Shown piece after piece: positions 38,069-50,307 of a stretch of DNA of 64,000 nucleotides. The notes beneath the pieces were generated by a model. That model had not been told where the DNA came from, did no database searches, and saw only the letters and a program-made list of their open reading frames with translations. This DNA comes from Pseudomonas sp. Os17 (GTDB taxonomy: Bacteria; Pseudomonadota; Gammaproteobacteria; Pseudomonadales; Pseudomonadaceae). The DNA lies in contig NZ_AP014627.1 in assembly GCF_001547895.1 (NCBI RefSeq), forward strand, positions 561,501 to 625,500. Direction: 5' to 3'. How positions within the stretch are numbered: position 1 is the stretch's first letter; the number at the start of each line of letters is the position of its first letter. Both the position numbers and the translations under genes were made by a program.

Positions 38069-38167
38069 ATGTGAACTGGGTCCGCTTCCCGGGTTTCCTC
38101 TTTTTTGCTTCCCCCAGCATAATTACCGCCTTCATCATGCTTTGTGCCCTTGCACCGGGAGAACGCC

Positions 38168-38983
38168 GTGCCAAGCGTATCCGCACTGACTGCCGACGAC
38201 TCGGTGCTGCTGGTGCAACTGTCCGATAGCCATCTGTTTGCCGAGACCGACGGTGCGCTGCTGGGCATGAACACCGCCGACAGCCTGCAACGGGTCATCG
38301 ACCTGGTGCTGGCGCAGCAGCCGCGTATCGACCTGATGCTGGCCACCGGCGATCTGTCCCAGGACGGCACTCTGGAGTCCTATCAGCGCTTTCGTCAGTT
38401 GACCCGGCAGATTCCGGCGCCAGGCCGCTGGTTGCCCGGTAATCACGACGAGCCACAGGTCATGCAGCTGGCGACGCGGGACAGCGATCTGCTGGAACCG
38501 GTCATCGACATCGGCAACTGGCGCATAACCCTGCTGGATTCGTCGGTGCCCGGTTCAGTGCCGGGCTATCTGCAGGACGACCAGTTGCAATTGCTGGCCC
38601 GCTCCCTGGGCGAGGCGCCCGAGCGTCATCACCTGATTTGCCTGCACCACCATCCGGTGTCCATCGACTGCGCCTGGATGGAGCCCATCGGCCTGCGCAA
38701 TGCCGAGGCGCTGTTTGCCGTGCTCGACCGCTTCCCCCAGGTTCGCGCCTTGCTCTGGGGGCATGTGCATCAGGAGATCGACCGCTTGCGTGGCGACGTG
38801 CGGCTGTTGGCCTCACCCTCTACCTGCATCCAGTTCGAGCCCGGCAGCGACGATTTCAAGGTCGAAGAACAGGTGCCCGGCTATCGCTGGCTGCGCCTGC
38901 TGCCCGATGGACGGTTGGAAACCGGTGTACAACGGGTCCACGGCTACGCATTCAGCATCGATTACGGCAGCAACGGCTACTGA
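38168..38983 (+). CDS. cpdA: 3',5'-cyclic-AMP phosphodiesterase CpdA
   Basis: Class III metallophosphoesterase that lowers cAMP and so Vfr/Crp activity. 271 residues. Metal-ligand motifs run in order: LSDSHLF (D20, H22), GDLSQDG, GNHDEP, CLHHHPV and GHVHQEID. Start chosen at the GTG at 38168 because GGGAGA lies six bases upstream; another GTG at 38144 is in frame but lacks such a site. A weak CATAAT at 38118 could be its -10 box. Confidence 0.93.
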   Translation: MPSVSALTADDSVLLVQLSDSHLFAETDGALLGMNTADSLQRVIDLVLAQQPRIDLMLATGDLSQDGTLESYQRFRQLTRQIPAPGRWLPGNHDEPQVMQLATRDSDLLEPVIDIGNWRITLLDSSVPGSVPGYLQDDQLQLLARSLGEAPERHHLICLHHHPVSIDCAWMEPIGLRNAEALFAVLDRFPQVRALLWGHVHQEIDRLRGDVRLLASPSTCIQFEPGSDDFKVEEQVPGYRWLRLLPDGRLETGVQRVHGYAFSIDYGSNGY

Positions 38984-39012
38984 AGCGGCTTCGTTAGCTG
39001 CCGTCATCCCTG

Positions 39013-39018
39013 TAAACT
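39013..39018 (+). promoter_or_regulatory. Candidate -10 box for the esterase-parE transcript
   Basis: TAAACT followed by GCGGC, 32 bases before the esterase ATG, in the short gap after cpdA. Confidence 0.35.
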
Positions 39019-39050
39019 GCGGCTTTTGCCCAGGTGCACAGGGAGTTCGC

Positions 39051-39659
39051 ATGTCCGGTTCGATCCTTTATATCCACGGCTTCAACAGTGCGCCCGCGTC
39101 AACCAAGGCCTCCCAGTTGCGGCGCGTCATGGAGCAGTTGGGGCTGGGCGAGCAATTGCGCGTACCGGCCCTGCATCACCATCCGCGCCAGGCCATTGGC
39201 CAGCTGGAACAGGCGATTGCCGAACTCGGTCGTCCATTGCTGGTCGGCAGCTCGCTCGGCGGCTACTATGCGACTCACCTTGCCGAGCGCTATGGTCTGA
39301 AAGCCCTGCTGATCAACCCTGCTGTCAGCCCGCACCGGATGTTCGACGGTTATCTGGGCACGCAGAAGAACCTGTACACCGACGAAACCTGGGAACTGAC
39401 CCACGACCACGTGGCGGCGCTGGCGGCGCTGGAAGTCGCGCCACTCCAGGACCCGCAGCGTTATCAGGTGTGGTTGCAGACCGGGGACGAGACGCTGGAC
39501 TATCGCAGCGCCGAGCGCTACTACCGCGCCTGTGCCTTGCGCATCCAGGCCGGCGGCGATCATAGTTTCCAAGGATTTACCGGACAATTGCCGGCAATGT
39601 TGAATTTTGCCGGCATCACTGCCGATCAGTACCAGGCGATCGACTTCACGGCACTGTGA
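39051..39659 (+). CDS. yqiA: YqiA-type alpha/beta-hydrolase esterase
   Basis: 202 residues. ILYIHGFNSAPAS at the N-terminus (oxyanion region), the nucleophile elbow LLVGSSLGGYYAT near 64 (G-x-S-x-G), a later Asp in QTGDETLDY, and a final His in GGDHSFQGF give a full triad. The E. coli relative hydrolyses short acyl esters; the real substrate is unknown. The frame opens far upstream inside cpdA, but the ATG at 39051 has GGGAG before it. parE follows 42 bases later. Confidence 0.9.
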   Translation: MSGSILYIHGFNSAPASTKASQLRRVMEQLGLGEQLRVPALHHHPRQAIGQLEQAIAELGRPLLVGSSLGGYYATHLAERYGLKALLINPAVSPHRMFDGYLGTQKNLYTDETWELTHDHVAALAALEVAPLQDPQRYQVWLQTGDETLDYRSAERYYRACALRIQAGGDHSFQGFTGQLPAMLNFAGITADQYQAIDFTAL

Positions 39660-39701
39660 AGCCTCGCCCCATATTCATTGAACGACTAACGACGAGAACC
39701 C

Positions 39702-41606
39702 ATGGCCACTCCCAGCGCTAGCTCTTATAACGCAGACGCCATCGAAGTCCTCTCGGGACTCGACCCGGTGCGCAAACGCCCGGGCATGTACACCGACACC
39801 ACGCGGCCCAACCACCTGGCCCAGGAAGTCATCGACAACAGTGTCGACGAAGCCCTGGCCGGCCATGCGAAGTCGATACAGGTCATCCTGCACGCCGATC
39901 ACTCCCTGGAAGTCTCCGACGACGGCCGCGGCATGCCCGTGGACATCCACCCGGAAGAGGGCGTCTCCGGGATCGAGCTGATCCTCACCAAGCTCCACGC
40001 CGGCGGCAAGTTCTCCAACAAGAACTACCAGTTCTCCGGCGGTCTGCACGGGGTGGGTATTTCCGTAGTCAACGCCCTGTCGAATCAGGTGCGGGTACGG
40101 GTCAAGCGCGACGGCAACGAATACCAGATGACCTTCGCCGATGGCTACAAGGCCAGCGAGCTGGAAGTGGTCGGCACCGTCGGCAAGCGCAACACCGGCA
40201 CCAGCGTGTACTTTGCCCCGGACCCGAAATACTTCGATTCGCCGAAATTCTCCGTCAGCCGCCTCAAGCACGTGCTCAAGGCCAAGGCCGTGCTGTGCCC
40301 GGGGCTGCTGGTGAGCTTCGAGGACAAGTCCAGCGGCGAGAAGGTCGAGTGGCATTACGAAGATGGCCTGCGTTCCTACCTGGTGGACGCGGTCAGTGAA
40401 TTCGAGCGCCTGCCCAACGAGCCGTTCTGCGGCAGCCTGGCAGGCAACAAGGAAGCGGTGGACTGGGCCCTGCTGTGGCTGCCCGAAGGCGGCGACAGCG
40501 TTCAGGAAAGCTACGTCAACCTGATCCCCACGGCCCAGGGCGGTACCCACGTCAACGGCCTGCGCCAGGGCCTGCTGGATGCCATGCGCGAGTTCTGCGA
40601 ATTCCGCAACCTGCTGCCCCGCGGCCTGAAGCTGGCCCCGGAAGACGTCTGGGAGCGCATCGCCTTCGTCCTGTCGATGAAGATGCAGGACGCGCAATTC
40701 TCCGGCCAGACCAAGGAGCGGCTGTCGTCCCGTGAGGCGGCGGCGTTCGTGTCCGGAGTGGTCAAGGACGCCTTCAGCCTGTGGCTCAATGCCAACCCCG
40801 AGTTGGGCATGCAACTGGCGGAGCTGGCCATCAGCAACGCCGGCCGCCGCCTGAAGGCCAGCAAGAAGGTCGAGCGCAAGCGCATTACCCAGGGCCCGGC
40901 ACTGCCCGGCAAGCTGGCGGACTGCGCCGGCCAGGACCCGATGCGTTCCGAGCTGTTCCTGGTGGAGGGTGATTCCGCGGGTGGTTCGGCCAAGCAGGCA
41001 CGGGACAAGGAATTCCAGGCGATCCTGCCGCTGCGCGGCAAGATCCTCAACACCTGGGAAGTGGACGGCAGCGAAGTTCTGGCCAGCCAGGAAGTGCACA
41101 ACATTGCGGTGGCCATCGGTGTCGATCCGGGCGCCGAGGACATGAGCCAGCTGCGCTACGGCAAGATCTGCATCCTCGCCGACGCCGACTCCGACGGTCT
41201 GCACATCGCCACCTTGCTCTGTGCCCTGTTTGTCCAGCATTTCCGTCCGCTGGTGGATGCCGGCCACGTCTATGTGGCCATGCCGCCGCTGTACCGCATC
41301 GACCTGGGCAAGGAAATCTACTACGCCCTGGACGAGGCCGAGCGCGACGGCATTCTCGACCGCCTGGTGGCCGAGAAGAAACGCGGCAAGCCCCAGGTCA
41401 CCCGATTCAAGGGGCTGGGTGAAATGAACCCGCCGCAGTTGCGCGAGACCACCATGGACCCGAACACTCGGCGCCTGGTGCAGTTGACCCTGGACGACGT
41501 CGAGGCTACCGCGGAAATCATGGACATGCTGCTGGCGAAGAAACGCGCCGGTGATCGCAAATCCTGGCTGGAGTCCAAGGGCAACCTGGCCGAGGTGCTG
41601 GCCTGA
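39702..41606 (+). CDS. parE: DNA topoisomerase IV subunit B
   Basis: ATPase subunit of topoisomerase IV, which decatenates daughter chromosomes. 634 residues: a GHKL ATPase domain with VIDNSVDEALAGHA near 45 and SGGLHGVGISVVNAL near 110, a transducer domain, and a Toprim domain with LVEGDSAGGSAKQARD near 423 and DADSDGLHIATL near 497. Length is normal. Its stop shares one base with the next gene. Confidence 0.97.
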   Translation: MATPSASSYNADAIEVLSGLDPVRKRPGMYTDTTRPNHLAQEVIDNSVDEALAGHAKSIQVILHADHSLEVSDDGRGMPVDIHPEEGVSGIELILTKLHAGGKFSNKNYQFSGGLHGVGISVVNALSNQVRVRVKRDGNEYQMTFADGYKASELEVVGTVGKRNTGTSVYFAPDPKYFDSPKFSVSRLKHVLKAKAVLCPGLLVSFEDKSSGEKVEWHYEDGLRSYLVDAVSEFERLPNEPFCGSLAGNKEAVDWALLWLPEGGDSVQESYVNLIPTAQGGTHVNGLRQGLLDAMREFCEFRNLLPRGLKLAPEDVWERIAFVLSMKMQDAQFSGQTKERLSSREAAAFVSGVVKDAFSLWLNANPELGMQLAELAISNAGRRLKASKKVERKRITQGPALPGKLADCAGQDPMRSELFLVEGDSAGGSAKQARDKEFQAILPLRGKILNTWEVDGSEVLASQEVHNIAVAIGVDPGAEDMSQLRYGKICILADADSDGLHIATLLCALFVQHFRPLVDAGHVYVAMPPLYRIDLGKEIYYALDEAERDGILDRLVAEKKRGKPQVTRFKGLGEMNPPQLRETTMDPNTRRLVQLTLDDVEATAEIMDMLLAKKRAGDRKSWLESKGNLAEVLA

Positions 41607-42585
41607 TGCACAGAGGTTTTGCCCTGGCCCTAGCGCTATTGGCAACCTCGGTGGTGGCCGCGCCTGCGCCCGAACTGACCTTGCTGTCCGAGCATCCTGT
41701 GGAAGGCATGCGCGGTGGCAATCTGTCTGGGCTGGCGCTGTGCGGCCAGGAGCTGTGGACGGTTTCCGACCGCGACGACGATCAGATCTACAAGCTCGAT
41801 ACCCGCGACAGCGTCTGGCAGGCCGAGGCCCTCAAGCTGGAAGTGCCGGCGGTGCCGGACACGGGCTTGCCCTGGGGCTTGAAGTCGCGGACCTGGGCCG
41901 CGTCCTTCGTGCGTGGCGGCGACCTGGATTTCGAAGGCATCTCCTGCGACGCCGCGGGCAACAAATATGTGGTCAGCGAGGCTCACGCCACGGTGCTCAA
42001 AGTCCCGGCGCAAGGCGCTCCGGCCTGGTTGAAGATTTCGCCGATCATGGTCCGTGAAGCGCGGGCCAGCGGCATGCTCCTGCATTTCAACGCCTTGTTC
42101 GAAGGCCTGGCGGTGAACCCCGCCGGTGACCGGATCTGGCTGGCGGCAGAGCGAGAGCGGCGCGGGCTGTTGTTGATCAAGCGGGGGCAGACCACCTGGG
42201 ACTGTGATGGCGGTTGCGTGCTGCTCAGTGAGGCCGGCTCGGAAATGCAGCCACCGCAGGTGCCCAACGCCAAGGCGGTGTCCCGGGACTTTGCCGACCT
42301 TTCGCTGTTCGATGGCAAGCTGTTCACCCTGGAGCGCAATGCCTACCAGATCTGCCGCCGGGATGCGCAGAGCGCCAAGGTTGAGCTGTGCTGGTCCTTT
42401 GCGGCCGAGGCGCTGCTGGAACACCGGCGTTATCCACAGCCTTACGGCTTGGCGGAGGCTCTGGTGGTGGATGCCAAGGGTGCCTGGATCGGGCTGGACA
42501 ACAACAACGGCGCCCGCGCCGATGGCGAGGCCCGCCCCATCGTCTGGCGCTTTGCCGCCCCTGAAGGCGGCTGGAGTGCCAAGCC

Positions 42586-42589
<4 letters not shown>
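41606..42589 (+). CDS. Exported esterase-like-phytase-domain protein
   Basis: 327 residues with a signal peptide (about 1-20, ending TSVVAAPAPE), then a beta-propeller-like 'esterase-like activity of phytase' domain: GGNLSGLALCGQELWTVSDR near 35, DLDFEGISCD near 108, and ARPIVWRFA at the end. It should be periplasmic. Catalysis is not assured, and propellers of this group may only bind ligands. It is translated between parE (one-base overlap) and the aspartic protease gene (four-base overlap). Confidence 0.82.
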
Positions 42590-45373
<2,784 letters not shown>

Positions 45374-45438
45374 GTGCCGGCCAGAGCGCTTGATCCTGGA
45401 TTTAAGCGGCGGATCGATGCTGGAACACTGGAGTCAAG

Positions 45439-45463
45439 GCGCATATTCACGGATGATATGCGC
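45439..45463. repeat. Hairpin after parC
   Basis: GCGCATAT / ATATGCGC, 8-bp exact stem with a 9-base loop, immediately upstream of a stronger terminator-like hairpin. Confidence 0.5.
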
Positions 45464-45469
45464 GTTTCA

Positions 45470-45503
45470 AACGCCGGCCTTGCCGGCGTTATTCAATTTT
45501 TTT
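45470..45503 (+). terminator. Intrinsic terminator of the parE-parC operon
   Basis: A 9-bp perfect stem (AACGCCGGC / GCCGGCGTT) with a CTT loop, followed by ATTCAA and seven T. Confidence 0.75.
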
Positions 45504-45551
45504 GAGTATTTACACTGTGGCCAGCCTTGTGGCCGCCACCTGGATGGGATG

Positions 45552-46262
45552 ATGACTGCTCTGCGCCTTCCTCTTGTTTTTCTGCTCGCGGGCGTTCTTG
45601 GCCTGGCGGGTTGCAGCGTGCACCAGCCGGTGTCGCTGTATCAGCTGGACAGCGGAAGTCCAGCTCAGCCGGCCAGTGCCGGCATGTCGGTATTGTTGGG
45701 ACCGGTGCTGATCGCCGATTACCTGCAACGCGAAACCCTCCTGCAACGCCAGGACGATGGCAGCCTGCAAGCCTCCACCGACGGTCGTTGGGCGGGCAGC
45801 CTGTCTTCGGACATCGACCAGCTGCTGTTGCGCCAGGTGGCCGGTCATCTGGACAGTCAGCGCGTAGTGCTGGCGCCGGCGACCAGCGGTTTCACCCCGG
45901 ATGTACAGGTTCTGCTGTCGATCACTCGCCTGGATTCCGGCAAGTCGCAACCGGCGGTGCTGGATGCGCAGTGGCGTCTGATCGATCGGCGTGGTCAGGT
46001 GCGGGATAACCGCATCGTGCACCTGCAGGAGCAGCATGCGGGCACCACCGCTTCCCAGGTCCAGGCTCAGGGCGTGCTGTTGCAGCGCCTGGCCGAGCAA
46101 TTGTCGGTCGCCCTCAAGCCCCTGGCCAACCAGCCGGCCGTGGCCGAGGTGCCGCGCAAGGCGCCGCCGGCACCGGTGGCCAAGCCGGTAGAGCAGGAGA
46201 AGCAGCCAAAGATTCCGATGGCCACGCCGATCCGCACGGATATGGAAGTGTTCAGGTTCTGA
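45552..46262 (+). CDS. PqiC-family (ABC-transport auxiliary) lipoprotein
   Basis: About 236 residues. A lipoprotein signal with lipobox LAGC precedes the DUF330/ABC_trans_aux domain: VSLYQLDSGSP, GPVLIADYLQRETLLQR and RWAGSLSSDIDQLLLRQV. PqiC proteins partner MCE-type PqiAB lipid transporters, but no MCE gene is near, so this copy is an orphan. The last 50 residues are proline- and lysine-rich and end in TDMEVFRF. Start taken at the second of two adjacent ATGs after GGATGGG; the open frame reaches back to 45390, but that stretch holds the parC terminator. Confidence 0.82.
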   Translation: MTALRLPLVFLLAGVLGLAGCSVHQPVSLYQLDSGSPAQPASAGMSVLLGPVLIADYLQRETLLQRQDDGSLQASTDGRWAGSLSSDIDQLLLRQVAGHLDSQRVVLAPATSGFTPDVQVLLSITRLDSGKSQPAVLDAQWRLIDRRGQVRDNRIVHLQEQHAGTTASQVQAQGVLLQRLAEQLSVALKPLANQPAVAEVPRKAPPAPVAKPVEQEKQPKIPMATPIRTDMEVFRF

Positions 46263-46275
46263 ACGTAGTGGCTAA

Positions 46276-46308
46276 GACGAGGCCCGCCCATTGGCGGGCC
46301 TTGTCGTT
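46276..46308 (+). terminator. Terminator after the PqiC-like gene
   Basis: A 13-bp stem (GACGAGGCCCGCC with GGCGGGCCTTGTC, one G-U pair) around a CATT loop, then GTTTC. Confidence 0.75.
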
Positions 46309-46383
46309 TCTGCAGTGGGGTGGGGGAGGTCGGGTCGCTTTTTGTCCTGGCAAGCCAGTTTCTACCGAGTCTGCGGGACTGTT

Positions 46384-46408
46384 GTAGGCGCTGGTTTGCC
46401 GGCGAAGG
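46384..46408. repeat. Degenerate REP-type element
   Basis: GTAGGCGCTGGTTTGCCGGC followed by GAAGG resembles the common GTAGGAGC-GGCTTGCC-GGCGAA repeats of fluorescent pseudomonads. It lies between two terminators in a 218-base gap with no gene. Confidence 0.5.
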
Positions 46409-46434
46409 GCTCCACGTTGCCCACCCGCCAAGCA

Positions 46435-46463
46435 TAAAAAAGCCCGCACTTGGCGGGCTTTTT
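46435..46463. terminator. Terminator of the AhpA-like gene
   Basis: Six A, GCCCGC, ACTTG loop, GCGGGC, five T. It serves the minus-strand gene ending at 46482 and can act in both directions. Confidence 0.88.
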
Positions 46464-46481
46464 CTTGGACGCAGGGCAGCC

Positions 46482-48008
46482 TTACAGCTTGGCCCGTGTC
46501 TCATGCATGCGCGCCAGTTGCCGCTCCAGCATCGAGGGGTAGGGCTCCATCAGCCGTTCGACACAGCAAGCCCCTTCCGGGCTGGCGATAGGGCGGATGC
46601 GTGCGCGCTGACGGATCAAGGCGTCGTCATTGACCTGGCGTTCCACCAGCAGCAGGTTGCGGCTGTGCTGGGACAGTGCCAGGGCATCCTGGGCGCTCTC
46701 GGTCAGCAGCAGGTCGATCTGGCTCAGGCCGAACAGCCCTTCGCCCAGGGTCAGGCCCAGTTGCAATTGCAGGGTGATGCCGCTGTCCGCCACTTCGATC
46801 TGCAGGGCATGGCCCAGGGCGCGCAGCAGTTCGCCGCAGCAGATGGCGTTGGTCAGGTAATCGTCGCCGCTGTCTTCGCTGTGGAACAGCATCAGCGTGC
46901 TGCCGTCGTTCAGGGTGTGCAGCTCGCTCTGGTAGAGCGAGGCGGCCTGATCCAGGCAGTCCCGATAGCGTTCCAGCAGTTCCATCAGGCGGGCCCGTGG
47001 CAGGCGGCGCAGCTGCTCCTGGGCTCCCAGTTGTACTGCGAGTACCGCGCTGTGCTGAGGCTGGGCGGGCGTTTGCGGTTGCAGCGCCGGTTTGGGCGCG
47101 GGTGTCGACGAGTGATCACGCAGGTCGGCGAACGGATCTTCCTCGTCCAGTTCGTCCTCCTCGGCGCTGACCAGGTGCCGTGGCGCAGGCTTCAGGCCTG
47201 CCACGGGCGCGCTTTGATCAAAGCTCGGATCGCGCAGGTTGCGCACTTCGAACCCGGGCTCGGGTTCCTCGTCGGCCTCTGTTTCCAGTTCGGGTTGAGG
47301 CTCTGGCTCGGGTTTTTCCGGCACCAGGCGGGCGTGCAGCTGGCGCGCCAGATCGCCGATCTCGTCCTGGCGCTGAGTGGCCGGTGTGTGTTCATCCAGG
47401 TCCCGCAGCCAGACCCGCAGTTGCAGCAACGGGGTGGAGATGTGGCGACCCAGGCGCAGGCTCAACGCCAGCGCCAGGGCCAGCAGGATGGCGCTGAGGA
47501 TGCCCATGCTCTGCAGGCTGATGGTCATTGGCTGCTGGAACTGTGCCATGTCCAGGCTGATCCGCAGATTGCCGGCGGTCACGTCCTGAAAGGTGATCTT
47601 GGTCTGGTACACGCCCTCGGTTTCGCCCAGCAGGCTGCTCTTGGGGCGCTGTCCGGCCTCGGCGAGGATGCGGTTGTCGACGCTGTAGATCGCCGCGTGT
47701 GCCACCAGCGGGTTCTTGGTCAGGTTGTTGAGCAGGACGTTGAGGCTGAGGATGTCGTTGGACACCAGCAGCTCGGTGGCCGAGGTGGCGGTCTGGGTGG
47801 TCAGGCTCTGACCCAGGGCGTCGGCCTGTTCGTGCATGGCTTGCTTGAACTGCAGGCCCATCACGCCGGCATAGATCACCAGGGCCAGGGCGACCAGGAT
47901 CACGTTATGGCTGGCAATGCGCAATGCAATCGGCACACGACGATGGCGCAGTGCACGGAAGATCAGCAGGAAGAAGTTGTCGGTTTTGACTGGCGTGGGC
48001 CGGTTCAC
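46482..48008 (-). CDS. AhpA/YtjB-type membrane protein with HAMP region
   Basis: 508 residues. Membrane segment 1 (about 33-52), a periplasmic domain (about 53-165), membrane segment 2 (about 168-184), then a HAMP-like stretch LRLGRHISTPLLQLRVWLRDL. An acidic Pro/Glu-rich linker (about 228-300) leads to a C-terminal domain (about 320-500) that looks like a degenerate nucleotide-cyclase or adaptor fold. The E. coli relative YtjB/Smp is also next to serB, which supports the family call. It is divergent from serB. Role not established; probably a membrane signalling or envelope protein. Confidence 0.72.
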   Translation of the reverse strand: MNRPTPVKTDNFFLLIFRALRHRRVPIALRIASHNVILVALALVIYAGVMGLQFKQAMHEQADALGQSLTTQTATSATELLVSNDILSLNVLLNNLTKNPLVAHAAIYSVDNRILAEAGQRPKSSLLGETEGVYQTKITFQDVTAGNLRISLDMAQFQQPMTISLQSMGILSAILLALALALSLRLGRHISTPLLQLRVWLRDLDEHTPATQRQDEIGDLARQLHARLVPEKPEPEPQPELETEADEEPEPGFEVRNLRDPSFDQSAPVAGLKPAPRHLVSAEEDELDEEDPFADLRDHSSTPAPKPALQPQTPAQPQHSAVLAVQLGAQEQLRRLPRARLMELLERYRDCLDQAASLYQSELHTLNDGSTLMLFHSEDSGDDYLTNAICCGELLRALGHALQIEVADSGITLQLQLGLTLGEGLFGLSQIDLLLTESAQDALALSQHSRNLLLVERQVNDDALIRQRARIRPIASPEGACCVERLMEPYPSMLERQLARMHETRAKL

Positions 48009-48106
48009 TGAGCTCGGCTCTTTTGTCCGTGAATTTGACGCGCAGTATAGCGACAGGCCCTAGACCGGCAAAGCGCTGGCTGTGCCCGATGGTCACCGAA
48101 AGTGGG

Positions 48107-48112
48107 TAGAAT
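48107..48112 (+). promoter_or_regulatory. Candidate -10 box for serB
   Basis: TAGAAT followed by GCGC, 29 bases before the TTG start. No strong -35. Confidence 0.45.
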
Positions 48113-48141
48113 GCGCTTTTTTTCCACCTCGGGGGTGCGCC

Positions 48142-49356
48142 TTGCGCGAAATTGTCCTGATCAACATCACCGGCGAAGATCGTCCCGGTCTGACTGCGGC
48201 CATTACCGGCGTTCTGGCCCAGGGCGGTGTGAACATTCTCGACATCGGTCAGGCGGTGATCCACGACACCTTGTCGTTCGGCATCCTGGTTGAAATTCCG
48301 AGCAACGAACAGAGCTCTTCGGTGCTCAAGGACATTCTGTTCACCGCCTACAAGCTCGACCAGCAGGTGCGTTTCACGCCGGTGTCCGAAGACGATTACC
48401 AGCAGTGGGTCGACGGGCAGGGCAAGCAACGCCACATCGTCACCCTGCTGACCCGCAAGGTCACCGCCGAGCAGTTGCAGCGGGTGAGTTCGATCACCGC
48501 CAAGTACGGTCTGAACATCGATCACATCGATCGCCTGTCCGGGCGCATGCCCCTGGACATGCCGGCCGATCAGGGCAAGGGCTGCATCGAGTTCTCGGTG
48601 CGTGGCGAGGCCGCTGACCCGCAAGCGCTGCGGGCCGAGTTCCTTAGCGTGGCCCAGGAGCTGAACGTCGACATCGCCTTCCAGGAAGATTCGCTGTTCC
48701 GCCGCAACCGCCGCCTGGCGGTGTTCGACATGGACTCGACGTTGATTGAAGCCGAGGTGATCGACGAACTGGCCAAGGCGGCAGGCGTGGGTGACCGGGT
48801 GGCAGAAATCACGGAGCGGGCCATGGCGGGCGAGCTGGATTTCCGTGCCAGCTTCAAGGAGCGCCTGGCCTTGCTCAAGGGGCTGGACGTCAGCGTGCTG
48901 GACTCCATCGGTGCCTCGTTGCGCCTGACCGAGGGTGCCGAAACCCTGTTCGCCGAACTCAAGCGTCTGGGCTACAAGACTGCAATTCTCTCAGGCGGCT
49001 TCACCTACTTCGCCAAGCAGTTGCAGGCCAAGTTGGGCATCGACTACGTGTTCGCCAACGAGCTGGAAGTGGTGGACGGCAAAGTGACCGGCGTGGCGGT
49101 GGAGCCGATTGTCGACGCCCAGCGCAAGGCTGATCTGCTGCGCGAGCTGGCGCACAAGGAAGGCCTGCGTCTGGAGCAGACCATCGCTGTCGGTGATGGC
49201 GCCAACGACCTGCCGATGCTGGGCATTGCCGGCCTGGGCGTGGCATTCCGAGCCAAGCCGCTGGTCAAGCAGTCGGCCAAGCAGGCGATCTCCACCCTGG
49301 GCCTGGATGGGGTGTTGTATCTGCTGGGCTTCCGGGATCGCGACGGTCAGCTCTGA
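48142..49356 (+). CDS. serB: Phosphoserine phosphatase SerB
   Basis: Last step of serine synthesis. 404 residues from a TTG start (LREIVLINITGEDRPG) with GGGGGTG upstream; the open frame begins at 48082, but those residues overlap the promoter. Two N-terminal ACT-type regulatory domains (about 1-80 and 95-170) precede the HAD phosphatase domain with AVFDMDSTLIEAEVIDELA (D196, D198), ILSGGFTYFA near 290 and GDGANDLPML near 353. Confidence 0.95.
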   Translation: MREIVLINITGEDRPGLTAAITGVLAQGGVNILDIGQAVIHDTLSFGILVEIPSNEQSSSVLKDILFTAYKLDQQVRFTPVSEDDYQQWVDGQGKQRHIVTLLTRKVTAEQLQRVSSITAKYGLNIDHIDRLSGRMPLDMPADQGKGCIEFSVRGEAADPQALRAEFLSVAQELNVDIAFQEDSLFRRNRRLAVFDMDSTLIEAEVIDELAKAAGVGDRVAEITERAMAGELDFRASFKERLALLKGLDVSVLDSIGASLRLTEGAETLFAELKRLGYKTAILSGGFTYFAKQLQAKLGIDYVFANELEVVDGKVTGVAVEPIVDAQRKADLLRELAHKEGLRLEQTIAVGDGANDLPMLGIAGLGVAFRAKPLVKQSAKQAISTLGLDGVLYLLGFRDRDGQL

Positions 49357-49380
49357 GCAGTGGGGAAAAGCCCCGTGCAT

Positions 49381-49412
49381 AAAAAACGCCGCTGATCAGC
49401 GGCGTTTTTTTT
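49381..49412. terminator. Bidirectional intrinsic terminator
   Basis: Six A, CGCCGCT, GATC, AGCGGCG, eight T. It separates converging serB and psd. Confidence 0.95.
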
Positions 49413-49428
49413 GTCCGGTATCCGGGTC

Positions 49429-50289
49429 TCAAGCCTTGGGCAGGCCCAAGCCCTGGCCCATGCGCACTGGCGAGCCGGCGGCCAGCTCTTGCGCCCACTG
49501 CACCTGGTCCGGGCCAAACAGCACGATGGCCGTGGAACCCAGCTTGAAGCGCCCCATTTCGGCACCTTTTTCCAGATGGATCGGTGCCCGGGCCGCTTCG
49601 TCGTAGCGCACGGTCTTGAGTTCACGCTTGGGTGGGGTTACCAGGCCGGCCCAGACGGTTTCGATCGAAGCCACGATCATGGCGCCCACCAGTACCAGCG
49701 CCATCGGCCCGCGTTCGGTGTCGAAAATGCACACCACGCGCTCGTTGCGGGCGAACAGTTCAGGCACGTTCTCGGCGGTGGTCTGGTTCACCGAGAAGAT
49801 GCGGCCGGGAACATAGACCATTTCCCGCAGGGTGCCGGCCAGCGGCATGTGCACCCGGTGATAGTCCTTGGGCGACAGGTAGATGGTGGCAAAGTCGCCG
49901 CCCATGAAGGGAGCGGCCAGGGCCGGATCGCCCCCCAGCAATTCCAGCACGCTGTAGCTGTGGCCCTTGGCCTGGAATACCCGGCCATGTTCGATCGGGC
50001 CCAATTGGCTGACAGCGCCGTCGGCAGGGCTGAGCACTGCGCCTGGTGTCGGATCCAGCGGTCGTGCACCGTCTTTCAGGGCGCGGGTGAAGAAGGCGTT
50101 GAAGTGTTCGTAGGCGGTCACGTCCTCGACCTGGGCTTCGGACATGTTCACTTGATACTGCTTGGCGAACCAGCGGGTGAAGGCATTCTTGAACCAGCGC
50201 ACGCGGCACTCGGCAATGCAGCCGGCCAGGCGCGACAGCAGGTGGTGAGGCAGCAGGTACTGGCTGAGGATGAACAAGCGCTTTTTCAT
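49429..50289 (-). CDS. psd: Phosphatidylserine decarboxylase
   Basis: Makes phosphatidylethanolamine at the inner membrane. 286-residue proenzyme. The self-cleavage motif is LGST with Ser252, which becomes the pyruvoyl group of the small alpha chain (about 35 residues). The conserved [12 protein letters not shown] and [13 protein letters not shown] segments are in the beta chain. It lies 18 bases after the rhodanese gene, so the two are likely co-transcribed. Confidence 0.96.
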   Translation of the reverse strand: MKKRLFILSQYLLPHHLLSRLAGCIAECRVRWFKNAFTRWFAKQYQVNMSEAQVEDVTAYEHFNAFFTRALKDGARPLDPTPGAVLSPADGAVSQLGPIEHGRVFQAKGHSYSVLELLGGDPALAAPFMGGDFATIYLSPKDYHRVHMPLAGTLREMVYVPGRIFSVNQTTAENVPELFARNERVVCIFDTERGPMALVLVGAMIVASIETVWAGLVTPPKRELKTVRYDEAARAPIHLEKGAEMGRFKLGSTAIVLFGPDQVQWAQELAAGSPVRMGQGLGLPKA

Positions 50290-50307
50290 TGGGTGTCCTT
50301 AAAAACC

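Noticed and set aside
39675..41645. 656-residue open frame on the minus strand across parE
   Set aside because: Fully antisense to a clear parE; rich in His, Gln, Leu and Gly as is typical of high-GC shadow frames, with no family motif.
46320..48011. 563-residue plus-strand open frame over the AhpA-like gene
   Set aside because: It starts between two terminators and has no ribosome-binding site or recognisable domain; the minus-strand protein has membrane segments and a HAMP pattern.
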